Source: Candidatus Woesearchaeota archaeon (GTDB lineage: Archaea; Nanobdellota; Nanobdellia; SCGC-AAA011-G17; JAGVXY01). Taken from it: a stretch of DNA of 40,263 nucleotides. A program made the position numbers and the translations under genes. The DNA lies in the NCBI GenBank assembly GCA_018303545.1, contig JAGVXY010000014.1:1-40263 (forward strand). The letters are read 5' to 3'. Each line of letters starts with the position of its first letter. Position 1 is the stretch's first letter. This document shows, piece by piece, positions 1 to 9,412 of this stretch. The notes beneath the pieces are model-generated. The model saw only the letters and a program-made list of their open reading frames with translations, had not been told where the DNA came from and ran no database searches.

Positions 1-10
1 TGAAGAGTAT

Positions 11-1186
11 ATGGGTAAGGAATCTATTTTTTTAGATAGAAAAGCAGTTCAATCGGGTTTTACGCCTACTAATATACCTCATAGAATAGAACAAATAAAT
101 TCATTGGCAGGTATACTCGCGCCAGCATTAAAAGGAGAAAGACCTTCTAATGTATTTATCTACGGGAAAACAGGAACAGGGAAGACTTTAGTTACAAAAT
201 ATGTTACGGAAAATATGGCTAATATCTCTTTAAAAAATAGCCTTAATCTAAAGGTTTTCTATATTAATTGTAAAATAGGCAACAAAGCAGATACAGAATA
301 TAGGCTTTTTGCACAACTTTGTAAGGAATTTGGTTTTGCAGATTTGCCTGATACAGGATTACCTACTGATGTGATAGTTGATAAATTTAAACATTTACTT
401 GAAGAAAAAAAAGTAATATTAATAATAATTTTAGACGAAGTTGATGAATTGGTAAGAAAAATTGGGGCAAGTATTTTATATAAATTACCTAGACTTAATG
501 CCGATTTAAAAGAAAGTGAAATTTCATTAATAGGAATATCTAACGATTTAACCTTTTTGGATAATATTGATCCAAGAGCAAGAAGTTCCCTAAGTGAAGA
601 GGAAATGGTATTTCCACCTTATAATGCATTACAATTGCAAAATATCCTTAGAGAAAGAGCAAATATTGCATTTAGAAAAAATGTAATTGACAATGGAGTG
701 ATTGAAAAATGTGCAGCTCATGCAGCGAAAGAACACGGAGATGCGAGAAGAGCCTTAGATCTTTTAAGAGTAGCGGCTGAATTAGCAGAAAGACAAAATC
801 AAACAAAAATAATGATAACAAACATAGATGATGCTGAAGATAAAATTGATAGAGATAAAATCTTTGATTCTATTAAAACTCAGCCAAAACAGCATAAATT
901 AACATTATTTTCTATATTTGAAGCTTGTTCAGAGAGTTCAGATAGATCTGTTTTTACTGGAGAGATATATAATAAATATATTCAATACTGTTCAAAAGTT
1001 GCAGCTGCTCCATTAACACAAAGGAGAGTTTCAGATATAATTGCAGAATTAGATATGCAAGGTATAATAAATGCAAAAGTGATGAGCAGAGGCAGAGGGG
1101 GAAGAACAAGAAAAATTTCTTTAGCGATGCCCTCACAATCCGTGCCTAAATTGATTGAATTACTTAAAGAAGGATTAAATTTATGA
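11..1186 (+). CDS. cdc6: Orc1/Cdc6-type replication initiator (AAA+)
   Basis: Archaeal origin-recognition and helicase-loading ATPase. The protein has a Walker A GKTGTGKT at residues 52-59, a Walker B LDEVD at 141-145, a sensor-1 segment IGISND at about 174-179 followed by DPRARSS, and a sensor-2 GDARRALD at 243-250. A C-terminal winged-helix DNA-binding domain runs from about residue 290 to 391. At 391 residues the length is normal for the family. The frame is also open from base 2 to this ATG (codons for E, E, Y), so the true start may lie before the window. The stop overlaps the DP1 start as ATGA, so the gene heads an operon with both PolD subunits. Initiator genes often sit beside an origin, but any origin would be outside this window. 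Family assignment is firm; the start is not. Confidence 0.93.
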   Translation: MGKESIFLDRKAVQSGFTPTNIPHRIEQINSLAGILAPALKGERPSNVFIYGKTGTGKTLVTKYVTENMANISLKNSLNLKVFYINCKIGNKADTEYRLFAQLCKEFGFADLPDTGLPTDVIVDKFKHLLEEKKVILIIILDEVDELVRKIGASILYKLPRLNADLKESEISLIGISNDLTFLDNIDPRARSSLSEEEMVFPPYNALQLQNILRERANIAFRKNVIDNGVIEKCAAHAAKEHGDARRALDLLRVAAELAERQNQTKIMITNIDDAEDKIDRDKIFDSIKTQPKQHKLTLFSIFEACSESSDRSVFTGEIYNKYIQYCSKVAAAPLTQRRVSDIIAELDMQGIINAKVMSRGRGGRTRKISLAMPSQSVPKLIELLKEGLNL

Positions 1187-2610
1187 AATCTAAGCAAGAG
1201 ATAGTTACAGAATTGATAAAAGCAGGTGTATTAATTACTCCTGACTTTCTTCAGAATAATTTAATAGATGAAAATCTATTAAATTCTTATACTAAAATAG
1301 AAACAATTCCGGAGGATGAAAGCAATAACCTTATTGATGTTAAAACAAAGGTAGAAATAATATTTAATTATAATAAAGCAACAAAGAAAAAGGACATATC
1401 TCATTTTGTTTCATATTTTAGAAAAAGGTATGAAACATTAAGTAATCTGCTAATGAGAAGGCCTGAATTGGCAAATGTAATTTCTATAAATAGATTATGG
1501 AACAAACAATTGAAAGAAACAGTTGCTATAATTGGTTTAGTAAGCAGTAAGGAAGAGACAAAGAATGGACATTTTATATTGGAAATAGAAGATTTAACAG
1601 GAAAAATAAAAGTTCTAATTAATAAAGAGAGAAAAGAAATTGCTAAAAATATCATTTTAGATGAAGTAATCGGGGTTATAGGTTCAATAGGAGATAAAAT
1701 TGTTTTTTCTAGCGAAATAATTTATCCAGATGTACCTTTAACAAAAGAACTAAAAAAATCTCCTGATGAAATTTGCGCGGCCTTCATTTCTGATATTCAT
1801 GTTGGGTCTAAAATGTTTCTTCCTGAAGATTTTGAGCGATTTATTGATTGGCTTAACGGAAATGTCGGTTCAGAAAAACAAAAACAATTTGCAAGACGAA
1901 TAAAATACCTTTTTGTGGCCGGAGACATTGTTGATGGCGTTGGAATTTATCCTTCACAGGAGAACGAATTAAATATAAAAGATATTGCAGAACAATATAA
2001 AACCTGTGCTGAATATTTGAATAAAATAAGAAAAGATGTGCATATAATCATCTGTCCGGGAAATCACGATGCCGTAAGAATAGGTGAACCACAACCGGCA
2101 TTAATAAATCAATTTACTGAACCCTTGACAAAAATGAGCAATGTTATTTTAGTTAGCAATCCTGCAATCATAAATATACATAAAACAGATTATTTTCCGG
2201 GATTTGATGTGCTTATGTATCATGGATATAGTTTTGACAGCTATGTTTCAAATGTTGATTCAATAAGAGAAGGGGGAGGATATGACAGAGCAGATTTGAT
2301 AATGAAATTTTTATTACAAAAGAGACATCTAGCTCCAACATATGCATCAACACTATATTTCATGGATAATGAAGAGGATCCATTAATCATAAAAACTGTC
2401 CCTGATTTTTTTGTTACAGGCCACATTCATAAAACTAATGTAAGCAATTATAATAATATTTCTTTAATATGCGGAAGCTGCTGGCAATCAAAGACAAATT
2501 TTCAGGAAAAAGTAGGACATAACCCTGAACCTTCTAGGGTGCCTGTAGTAAATTTGAAAACGAGAGAAATAAAAATTCTGAGGTTTGGTAATGAAAACTT
2601 ATTTCAATAG
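1183..2610 (+). CDS. polB: DNA polymerase D small subunit DP1 (exonuclease subunit)
   Basis: Small subunit of the archaeal replicative polymerase PolD, which carries the Mre11-like 3'-5' proofreading phosphoesterase. The calcineurin-like metal motifs are all visible: SDIHVG with D204 and H206, GDIVDG with D248, GNHD at 293-296, a later MYHGYSFD, and GHIH at 413-416. An OB-fold region precedes them (about residues 105-180). The N-terminal 100 residues are the usual variable segment. The length of 475 residues is slightly short of thermococcal DP1 but complete. The start ATG overlaps the cdc6 stop by 4 nt and the 3' end overlaps the DP2 start, indicating translational coupling. All metal ligands are present, so proofreading activity is expected. 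Confidence 0.95.
   Translation: MKSKQEIVTELIKAGVLITPDFLQNNLIDENLLNSYTKIETIPEDESNNLIDVKTKVEIIFNYNKATKKKDISHFVSYFRKRYETLSNLLMRRPELANVISINRLWNKQLKETVAIIGLVSSKEETKNGHFILEIEDLTGKIKVLINKERKEIAKNIILDEVIGVIGSIGDKIVFSSEIIYPDVPLTKELKKSPDEICAAFISDIHVGSKMFLPEDFERFIDWLNGNVGSEKQKQFARRIKYLFVAGDIVDGVGIYPSQENELNIKDIAEQYKTCAEYLNKIRKDVHIIICPGNHDAVRIGEPQPALINQFTEPLTKMSNVILVSNPAIINIHKTDYFPGFDVLMYHGYSFDSYVSNVDSIREGGGYDRADLIMKFLLQKRHLAPTYASTLYFMDNEEDPLIIKTVPDFFVTGHIHKTNVSNYNNISLICGSCWQSKTNFQEKVGHNPEPSRVPVVNLKTREIKILRFGNENLFQ
2580..2584 (+). promoter_or_regulatory. Shine-Dalgarno that sets the DP2 start
   Basis: GAGGT lies inside the end of the DP1 gene, followed by a 6-nt spacer and the ATG at 2591. A TTG two codons upstream (2585) is in frame, but the SD placement favours the ATG. 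Confidence 0.75.
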
Positions 2611-5600
2611 AATAAATGCAGGTGTAAAAAGCTGCTATGATGTAGCACAAGATATTAAAGATTTGGGAATAGATCCAGATAAAACCTGCATTCCTTTGGC
2701 AAAGAATATGGCTGAAAGAGTAGAAGGACTAATTTCTGTAATAATGCCACAAATAAAAAATTCAGGTGTTGTAGAAAGAATTGGTGATTTGGAAAAACAA
2801 CACGGCGTACAGGACTGGAGAATTTCTATGCAAATTGCCTTAGAAGTTGCGCAAGAAAAATTCTGTAAATTTAAAGATAAAAGAGAAGCAATGGAAACAG
2901 GAATGAGGGTGGGTCTTGCATATATAACCAACGGGGTTGTTTCTTCTCCTCTTGAGGGGTTTGTCAAATTAGAAATAAGAAAGAGAAAAGACGGAAAAGA
3001 ATATTTTGCACTTTTTTTCTCTGGACCAATTAGAAGTGCCGGAACTACTGCCACATGTGTTTTTGCCGCAGTGTGTGATTATATTCGAGTTAATATGGGA
3101 TACGAACCTTATGATCCAAGTGAGATAGAAGTTAAAAGAATGGTTACAGAACTTTATGATTTTCATGAAAGGGTAACAAACCTACAATATCTCCCAAGTG
3201 AGCAGGAAATTTCCTTTATGGTTAGTCATTTGCCTCTGCAGATTGATGGAGATCCTTCTGAAAAATTTGAGGTTAGCAATTATAAAGATTTGCCAAGAAT
3301 AGAAACAAATAGGTTAAGAAATGGAGTGTGTCTTGTAATTGGAGAAGGGTTAACTCAAAAAGGAAAAAAATTCTGGACAAAGTTTTCTAAATGGTGTAAA
3401 GATTTCAATATGGAACATTGGATATTTATGGAAGAATTTGTAAAATTGCAAAGTGAAATAAAATCAAAGCTTGCAAAAGCTAAAACAACAAGCGAAGCAA
3501 AAGTTTCTCCTGATGGAACTTACTTGAAAGATTTGGTGGGAGGCAGACCTATTTTTGCATATCCTTTGGCTAATGGAGGGTTTAGATTAAGATATGGAAG
3601 ATGCAGAACATCGGGATTTTCTTCTGATGCAATACATCCTGCAACTATGGTTGTACTAGATGAATTTTTAGCAATAGGGTCCCAATTAAGGACAGAAAGA
3701 CCGGGAAAATCCACAACATTGTCTGCATGCGATTATATGGAGGGCCCTATCGTAAAGTTAAAAGACGGAACTGTAATTTACCTAGAATCGGCAGAGCAGG
3801 CAAAAAGTGTTTTAAAGAATATACAAGAAATAATCTATTTGGGAGATATACTAATTAATTATGGCGATTTCTTAAACAGAGGACATACCTTGTTACCAGC
3901 AGGTTTCTGTGAAGAATGGTGGATACTTTATTTAAAAAAATATCTTAATGAAAGCAATTACAAAGTCAATGAGGAACTGCTTGAAAATCCGATAAAATAT
4001 AAAATTCCTGTAGAAGATGCAGTGAAAATCTCTTTAGATACAAAAATACCTTTTCATCCAAGATATACTTATCATTGGAAAAATATTCGTTTTGATCAAT
4101 TTAAAATGTTTTTAGACTGGATTGTTAAATCTGTGGTAAATCATGAGAAAGGAAAAGTTGTGAAGATAATTTTACCTTATGAAGAGGAACCAAAGAGGAT
4201 AATGGAATTACTTGGAATCCCTCATAAAGCTATAGGAAAAGAATATGTTATTCTTGAAAAAAATGAAGCCTTTGCATTAGCTTTTCAATTAGGTTTCAAT
4301 GAAAGCATGACTAATTTTGCAAGATTTCAAGAGGTCATAGAAGGATTACCCTTGGAGATTGTCAATCGGTTGTGCCCAGTTATAGTAAAGGATAAATCAG
4401 GATATTTTATTGGTGCAAGAATGGGGAGGCCTGAAAAAGCAAAGATGCGAAAAATGACCGGGGATCCTCATGGGCTATTTAGTATTGGAAAAGAAGGAGG
4501 CAGATTAAGATCCATACAATCTGCATTAGAAATTGGCAAAGTGAAAGCAGACTATCCTGTTTATTTTTGTAATTCCTGCGCTGCCGAAACAATATATCCT
4601 ATATGTGATCAATGTGGCAGTAAGACTACAAAGAAACATTATTGCATAAACTGCGATAAACTAATTGATGGAGAAAAATGCGGAGATCATAAGGTTGCTA
4701 GCTTCAAGAAACAGGAAATTGATATTTCAAGATATTTCAGAAGTGCTATGAAATTAGCCGGTTTGTTGAATGCTCCAAAATTAATTAAAGGGATAAGGGG
4801 TTCAAGCAATAAAGATGCGACACCCGAACATTTGCTAAAAATGATTTTGAGAGCAAAAAATAATATTTTTGTGAATAAAGAAGGAACGACGAGATATGAT
4901 ATGTCTGAGATGACAATAACTCATTTTAAACCCAAAGAGATAGGAACGTCAATCGAGAAACTTAAAGAGATTGGATACGAGAAAGATATATACGGCAAAG
5001 AACTTACTGAGATAAATCAGATATTAGAATTAAGATGCCAGGATGTCATTCTCCCAGGAATAGAAGATGGGACTGATGAGCCAGCAAGCAAGGTCTTTTT
5101 TAGGATTGCTTTATTTATAGATGAATTATTGGTTAACCTATACAAAAAAGAACCATTTTACAAATTGAAAACTGAATATGACATTGTGGGCCATTTGGGT
5201 ATTGCTTTGAGCCCACACACTTCTGCTGGAATTGTTGTTAGAATAATAGGATTTTCTAAGACACAAGGGTTTTTAGCTCATCCTTTATTGCACAGCATTA
5301 TGAGGAGAGATTGTTTAGCTTATGAAACTAGACTGCCGATTTTTGACGGTAAGAAGTGGTCTTTTACAGAAATCGGAAAAGTTGTTGAGAAATTAAATCC
5401 AATAAAAAAAGTTGATTTATTCGGAACTAAAGCAGTAAAAGTAAAAGGATATAAAACATTGGGATTTGATTCTGAATCTAAGTGCATAAAAGAAGTTAAA
5501 ATAATAGACTTCACCAAGCATATTAAAAGTAAAATTTTGAAAATTACCTTGGAAGATGGACGAATAATCAGAACAACTAAAGATCATAAATTCTGCGTGA

Positions 5601-7507
5601 ATGAAAATGGAAAAATAACTAAGAAATTTGCAGCTGATTTTAAAATAAGCGATGAGGTTTTGATTTCACCCAATATAGGACTTACTGAAAAAAATATTCA
5701 ATCTCTTAACTTATTTGATATCTTTAAGGGCAGATCAGATGTCATGGTAAAGGGGATTTCTAACCAGATTCAAAAGATTGTTGAACAATTAGGTAGCCGT
5801 TCAAGAACAAGACAACTATTGCATGTAAATAAATCTCTTTTAGACAATTCTTTACTACGAGACAGTTTTTCTCTTGATTTTGTTGAGCAGATCTCTCAAT
5901 TTTATAAGCTGGATTTGAGCAAAGCTAAATTATTTGCCAAATGGGATAATGTTTTGATTGAACCCATTATTAATCTGGACAAAAATCTCTTATGGTTAAT
6001 TGGATTATATATCGCAGAAGGATTTTCAAGAAAGAAGATTATCGGTAAGGGTTACTACCAAGTTGATTTTGCTGCTTCGGAAAAAGAGATAAGAGGAAAA
6101 ATAGTAAATATTTGTTTTAGATATTTTGGGCTTAAACCAAGTTATATCAATAAAGAACGGGTAACTTTCTCAAGCAGATTGTTATATGAACTGTTCATGA
6201 ATCATTTACAATGCGGTTCAAACGCCCAAGAAAAGAGAGTTCCTTCTTTGATATTTACATTACCCAAAGATAAGTTAGGATATTTTTTGACAGGCTATTT
6301 TGATGGTGATGGCTCTGTAAGCTTGACTGACGCAAGAGTTACCTGCGATTCAATAAGCGATGAATTAATCTTTGGACTTGAATTATGTCTTGCCCAATTT
6401 GGAATTTATACTCGAAGATACTATTATAAAAAAGAACCAGGCCCGAAAGTCAGAGAATTTTATATTAAAAAACAAAGAAAAATACCTAAATTTGGAATTA
6501 CTAAATTAATTTTTACAAGCACATATGTAACTACTTTTTTTAGAGAAATTGGATTTGGGCTTAAAAGAAAACAAAAAATATTAGAAGAGGTTGTCAAAAA
6601 GACAAGGCCTTATGGAATGAAAATCAAGCATAATGATATGTATGTTTATCCCAAAATTATTTCAATCGAGGAAGACGGTGAGGAAGAAACCTATTGCTTG
6701 AATGTTGAAGGGCATAAGATTATTCCTAACAATATAATGACTTATCAATGCGATGGTGATGAAGCTGGGGTTATGCTTTTAATGGATGCCTTATTAAATT
6801 TTTCAAGGCAATTTCTACCAAACAGAAGAGGTGTTACACAGGATGCACCTTTGGTCTTGACTTCTAATTTAATACCATCTGAAGTAGATGATATGGTATT
6901 TGATATGGACGTTGCCTGGGATTATCCTTTGGAATTCTATGAGGCCGCTGAACAATTTAAGAAACCTTATGAGGTAAAAATAGAAAGATATGGAGATAAT
7001 TTGAATAAACCTAAGCAATATGAGGGTCTAGGATTTACTCATCACACAACAGACATAAATGAAGGAGTTAGAGTAAGTGCTTATAAGACCATACCTTCAA
7101 TGGGCGAGAAGGTTGCTAAGCAAATGGCATTAGCTGAAAAAATAAGGGCAGTAGATGAATCTGATGTGGCAAGACTGCTTATAGAGAGACATTTCTTACG
7201 GGACATAAAAGGTTGCTTGAGAAAATATTCTCAGCAGCAGCTTAGATGCGTTAATTGCAATGAGATTCTTAGAAGGGTGCCTTTAGCTGGAAAATGTCCT
7301 AAGTGCGGCGGAAAGATAATCTTTACGATCCCAGAAGGGTCTGTCGTTAAGTATTTGGACTATTCCTTACAATTGGCCAAGAACTACAAACTTTCTCCTT
7401 ATTTAAATCAGACTTTAGCAATATTGAAAGACAGAATAGACTCGGTGTTTGGAGTTGATCCTGAAAAACAGGTTTGTTTAGGAAACTGGTGCCAAAAACA
7501 AGCTTAA
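2591..7507 (+). CDS. polC: DNA polymerase D large subunit DP2, intein-containing precursor
   Basis: Catalytic subunit of archaeal PolD, made as a 1638-residue precursor. Removing the 479-residue intein (residues 908-1386) leaves a 1159-residue DP2, a normal size. Extein landmarks are the N-terminal RIxAG-like start, a Cys-rich zinc module with repeated CxxC pairs near residues 655-700, the catalytic DGDE segment immediately after the intein, and a C-terminal CVNC...CPKCGG zinc ribbon. In characterised DP2 the two aspartates of this DGD motif are the polymerase catalytic residues, so the enzyme is inactive until splicing occurs. I see no clear PIP box at the extreme C-terminus. The gene overlaps DP1 by 20 nt. 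Its stop overlaps the end of the convergent gene at 7504. Confidence 0.96.
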   Translation: MKTYFNRINAGVKSCYDVAQDIKDLGIDPDKTCIPLAKNMAERVEGLISVIMPQIKNSGVVERIGDLEKQHGVQDWRISMQIALEVAQEKFCKFKDKREAMETGMRVGLAYITNGVVSSPLEGFVKLEIRKRKDGKEYFALFFSGPIRSAGTTATCVFAAVCDYIRVNMGYEPYDPSEIEVKRMVTELYDFHERVTNLQYLPSEQEISFMVSHLPLQIDGDPSEKFEVSNYKDLPRIETNRLRNGVCLVIGEGLTQKGKKFWTKFSKWCKDFNMEHWIFMEEFVKLQSEIKSKLAKAKTTSEAKVSPDGTYLKDLVGGRPIFAYPLANGGFRLRYGRCRTSGFSSDAIHPATMVVLDEFLAIGSQLRTERPGKSTTLSACDYMEGPIVKLKDGTVIYLESAEQAKSVLKNIQEIIYLGDILINYGDFLNRGHTLLPAGFCEEWWILYLKKYLNESNYKVNEELLENPIKYKIPVEDAVKISLDTKIPFHPRYTYHWKNIRFDQFKMFLDWIVKSVVNHEKGKVVKIILPYEEEPKRIMELLGIPHKAIGKEYVILEKNEAFALAFQLGFNESMTNFARFQEVIEGLPLEIVNRLCPVIVKDKSGYFIGARMGRPEKAKMRKMTGDPHGLFSIGKEGGRLRSIQSALEIGKVKADYPVYFCNSCAAETIYPICDQCGSKTTKKHYCINCDKLIDGEKCGDHKVASFKKQEIDISRYFRSAMKLAGLLNAPKLIKGIRGSSNKDATPEHLLKMILRAKNNIFVNKEGTTRYDMSEMTITHFKPKEIGTSIEKLKEIGYEKDIYGKELTEINQILELRCQDVILPGIEDGTDEPASKVFFRIALFIDELLVNLYKKEPFYKLKTEYDIVGHLGIALSPHTSAGIVVRIIGFSKTQGFLAHPLLHSIMRRDCLAYETRLPIFDGKKWSFTEIGKVVEKLNPIKKVDLFGTKAVKVKGYKTLGFDSESKCIKEVKIIDFTKHIKSKILKITLEDGRIIRTTKDHKFCVNENGKITKKFAADFKISDEVLISPNIGLTEKNIQSLNLFDIFKGRSDVMVKGISNQIQKIVEQLGSRSRTRQLLHVNKSLLDNSLLRDSFSLDFVEQISQFYKLDLSKAKLFAKWDNVLIEPIINLDKNLLWLIGLYIAEGFSRKKIIGKGYYQVDFAASEKEIRGKIVNICFRYFGLKPSYINKERVTFSSRLLYELFMNHLQCGSNAQEKRVPSLIFTLPKDKLGYFLTGYFDGDGSVSLTDARVTCDSISDELIFGLELCLAQFGIYTRRYYYKKEPGPKVREFYIKKQRKIPKFGITKLIFTSTYVTTFFREIGFGLKRKQKILEEVVKKTRPYGMKIKHNDMYVYPKIISIEEDGEEETYCLNVEGHKIIPNNIMTYQCDGDEAGVMLLMDALLNFSRQFLPNRRGVTQDAPLVLTSNLIPSEVDDMVFDMDVAWDYPLEFYEAAEQFKKPYEVKIERYGDNLNKPKQYEGLGFTHHTTDINEGVRVSAYKTIPSMGEKVAKQMALAEKIRAVDESDVARLLIERHFLRDIKGCLRKYSQQQLRCVNCNEILRRVPLAGKCPKCGGKIIFTIPEGSVVKYLDYSLQLAKNYKLSPYLNQTLAILKDRIDSVFGVDPEKQVCLGNWCQKQA
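5312..6748 (+). other. Intein with LAGLIDADG endonuclease in DP2 (pol-II active-site position)
   Basis: In-frame 479-residue insertion between HSIMRRD and CDGDE. It starts with Cys1 (CLAYETRLP). Block B is TLEDGRIIRTTKDHKF, with the expected TxxH. Two DOD homing-endonuclease motifs follow, LIGLYIAEG (about 5995-6021) and LTGYFDGDG (about 6285-6311), both keeping their acidic residue. It ends ...NNIMTYQ before extein Cys+1. The terminal residue is Gln instead of Asn and the penultimate is Tyr instead of His. Gln-terminated inteins at this DP2 site are known (for example in Pyrococcus abyssi), so splicing is still likely. The boundaries are read from the two split halves of the conserved MRRD-C-DGDE sequence. 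Confidence 0.93.
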
Positions 7508-8040
7508 TTTTTTCTATAATTTTCTTTAATCATGCTGACAAAGAGAACTAAGAAGATTCCTAAAATTACAGCTAGACCACTATAGAAAGGTATACCTGAT
7601 ATAGGGTTATTATTTATTATTGACATTCCGGTTGTTGTTGTTATCCCCATCAAAGAGCCCAATGTAATGAGCCCTGCACCGAATACAATAATGGAGATTT
7701 TTCCCTCTAACCCCTTTTTTGAACTTTTTACACTTTTATCTAAATCTTCAATAATATTTGTAAAGTATTTAGTAACTTTTTCAGTATCCTTTGGTTTTAA
7801 TTTCCCTGTTCGCATGAGTGTTTTAAAATAAGTACTCATACCCTTTACTTCACTTATAGCATTTCTAAAATATTTCTTCTCAATTTCATGATTAATTTCA
7901 TAATGCCTTAATTGTTCATCAATCTGTTGCTCCATTGCTGTAAGCCTTTCATTTGAGAGATCTTGCTGTTGACTCTTAGTTTTGCGCTTGGCCTGATAAA
8001 TCCTACCCTTACTAAACCACCCCAAAGGATTGTAATTCAT
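7504..8040 (-). CDS. Coiled-coil membrane protein, unknown function
   Basis: I do not recognise this 178-residue protein. It has a charged, helical N-terminal part of about 110 residues rich in Lys, Glu and Gln (probable coiled coil), then two hydrophobic segments near residues 112-135 and 150-172 that look like a transmembrane hairpin. The tail KENYRKN is basic. The start ATG has a good SD (GAGGT on the minus strand at 8048-8052, 7-nt spacer) and a TATA element (TTTATAAAT, about 8088-8096), which predicts a short leader. The 3' end overlaps the convergent polC stop by 4 nt. A membrane-anchored scaffold is possible, but no function can be assigned. Confidence 0.75.
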   Translation of the reverse strand: MNYNPLGWFSKGRIYQAKRKTKSQQQDLSNERLTAMEQQIDEQLRHYEINHEIEKKYFRNAISEVKGMSTYFKTLMRTGKLKPKDTEKVTKYFTNIIEDLDKSVKSSKKGLEGKISIIVFGAGLITLGSLMGITTTTGMSIINNNPISGIPFYSGLAVILGIFLVLFVSMIKENYRKN

Positions 8041-8105
8041 TTTGTTTACCTCTTTAAATGTAACTTATTTAGTTGTTGTTTTTTCAATTTATAAATATTC
8101 TTATT

Positions 8106-9308
8106 CTAGAGCAGAAAATAAAGCATAATTGGCAATAATAAACAGCCCATAAGGTGATTTTTTCCGATGCCCTTATTCGAGGGGATTAAACCTATTGAGG
8201 TTGAAACTGCAAGAATAAACAGACCTATGAATCCGCAAACATAAATAACCAATGAAGATATCATTATTAAAATTATTATGCAAATGAGTTTATAATTCGT
8301 TTTTTCTAGAATTGATGCGAAAAGCTTAGAAAGTTTTATCGTTAAGAAAGTTGCAGGTAAGGCCGCTATTAATGTTGCGGCTAAGAATATTCCTAAAATT
8401 TCTGTGGAGATTATAGGGATAATTTTAGACATAACTATAACGGCCCCGTTCCTTGCCTTTTCAATTGCCTGCAGAGTTGCAAAACTCACAATCATATTTA
8501 CTGTGTTTAGACCACCGATTAAAATCAAGAAACCTTTATCTTTCAAATTTTTTGTTATCTGTGAACCTAAAATTGCAACTTGAGAAGGACCCAAACCCGG
8601 CATAAATGAGGCAATACTACCCATAAATGTAGAGGTTAAAATTGCTTTGAGGCCTACATTAGAATCCATTTTATTTAGAGAATAATCCTGTTTTGGAATT
8701 CGAACATTATCAGAGATACTTGTAGCCAATGTACTTATTCCGAAAAGGCCCGAAAGCAAAGGAAACAAGGGCTCTTTTAATGGAGGATAATTTAATACTG
8801 CTAATCCGAATATTCCAGAGAGAATAAAGACAATAAAAGCCCAATATCTCGAGTGCGGCTCTTTATAAATCAAATAAATTGAGCAGAATAATAAAATAAC
8901 ACCGATATAGTCTTTTAATAGTTCATAGATATAATCAATGGAATAAAGGAATAAAGGGATAATTGCAACCGTTAGCAATAATGAACCTAATGAACCTACT
9001 GTTGTGAGCATTATTGCTTCATAGCCCTTGCCTTCTAAAAGCATACGATGACCTGGAAGAATTGCCAAAGCAGTTGCTTCATCTGGCGCACCTAAAAAAA
9101 TAGAGGGTATAACATCAAGAAAACTGTGCGTTATGGACATCCCAATTATAACAATGCAAAGAATTAATGGATCTGTATATTTCAAAATAAAATGAGAATA
9201 AGTTAAGATTAAAACGGATACAAGATTGATATGTATACCTGGAGTTATGCCTGTGATAATTCCCAATAATGCGCCTATGAATGTAGCTAATATTATTTCT
9301 ATAATCAT
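8106..9308 (-). CDS. TctA-like (DUF112) multi-spanning permease
   Basis: Archaeal member of the tripartite tricarboxylate transporter TctA family (COG1784-like). Two hallmark glycine-proline motifs occur in pseudo-symmetric halves: GIITGITPGIHINLV near the N-terminus and SFMPGLGPSQVAILG in the middle. The rest consists of about ten hydrophobic segments with short loops. In bacteria TctA works with TctB and a periplasmic binding protein TctC, but neither is present nearby; archaeal DUF112 proteins usually stand alone and their substrate is unknown. The frame extends to 9380 (TTG) and has another ATG at 9344. I chose 9308 because family members begin right before the first helix and a TATA-like AAATATAAA lies 26 nt upstream. 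The start is the least certain part. Confidence 0.82.
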   Translation of the reverse strand: MIIEIILATFIGALLGIITGITPGIHINLVSVLILTYSHFILKYTDPLILCIVIIGMSITHSFLDVIPSIFLGAPDEATALAILPGHRMLLEGKGYEAIMLTTVGSLGSLLLTVAIIPLFLYSIDYIYELLKDYIGVILLFCSIYLIYKEPHSRYWAFIVFILSGIFGLAVLNYPPLKEPLFPLLSGLFGISTLATSISDNVRIPKQDYSLNKMDSNVGLKAILTSTFMGSIASFMPGLGPSQVAILGSQITKNLKDKGFLILIGGLNTVNMIVSFATLQAIEKARNGAVIVMSKIIPIISTEILGIFLAATLIAALPATFLTIKLSKLFASILEKTNYKLICIIILIMISSLVIYVCGFIGLFILAVSTSIGLIPSNKGIGKNHLMGCLLLPIMLYFLL

Positions 9309-9380
9309 GGACTTTTTTATATAGCCCGAGTTTATATTTCTCATGGGATAAAAATCGCAAAATTTACGCAAAAACAGCAA

Positions 9381-9390
9381 TTTTTATATA
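9381..9390 (+). promoter_or_regulatory. TATA box of the YdjM-like gene (possibly bidirectional)
   Basis: TTTTTATATA is centred 27 nt before the ATG at 9413, which predicts a leaderless transcript. Read on the other strand (TATATAAAAA) it could also serve the permease gene if that gene starts at 9344. Confidence 0.6.
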
Positions 9391-9412
9391 TCTGTTAGGG
9401 CGTATCCCTATT

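Noticed and set aside
2585-2587. TTG start for DP2
   Set aside because: The ATG two codons downstream has GAGGT at proper spacing.
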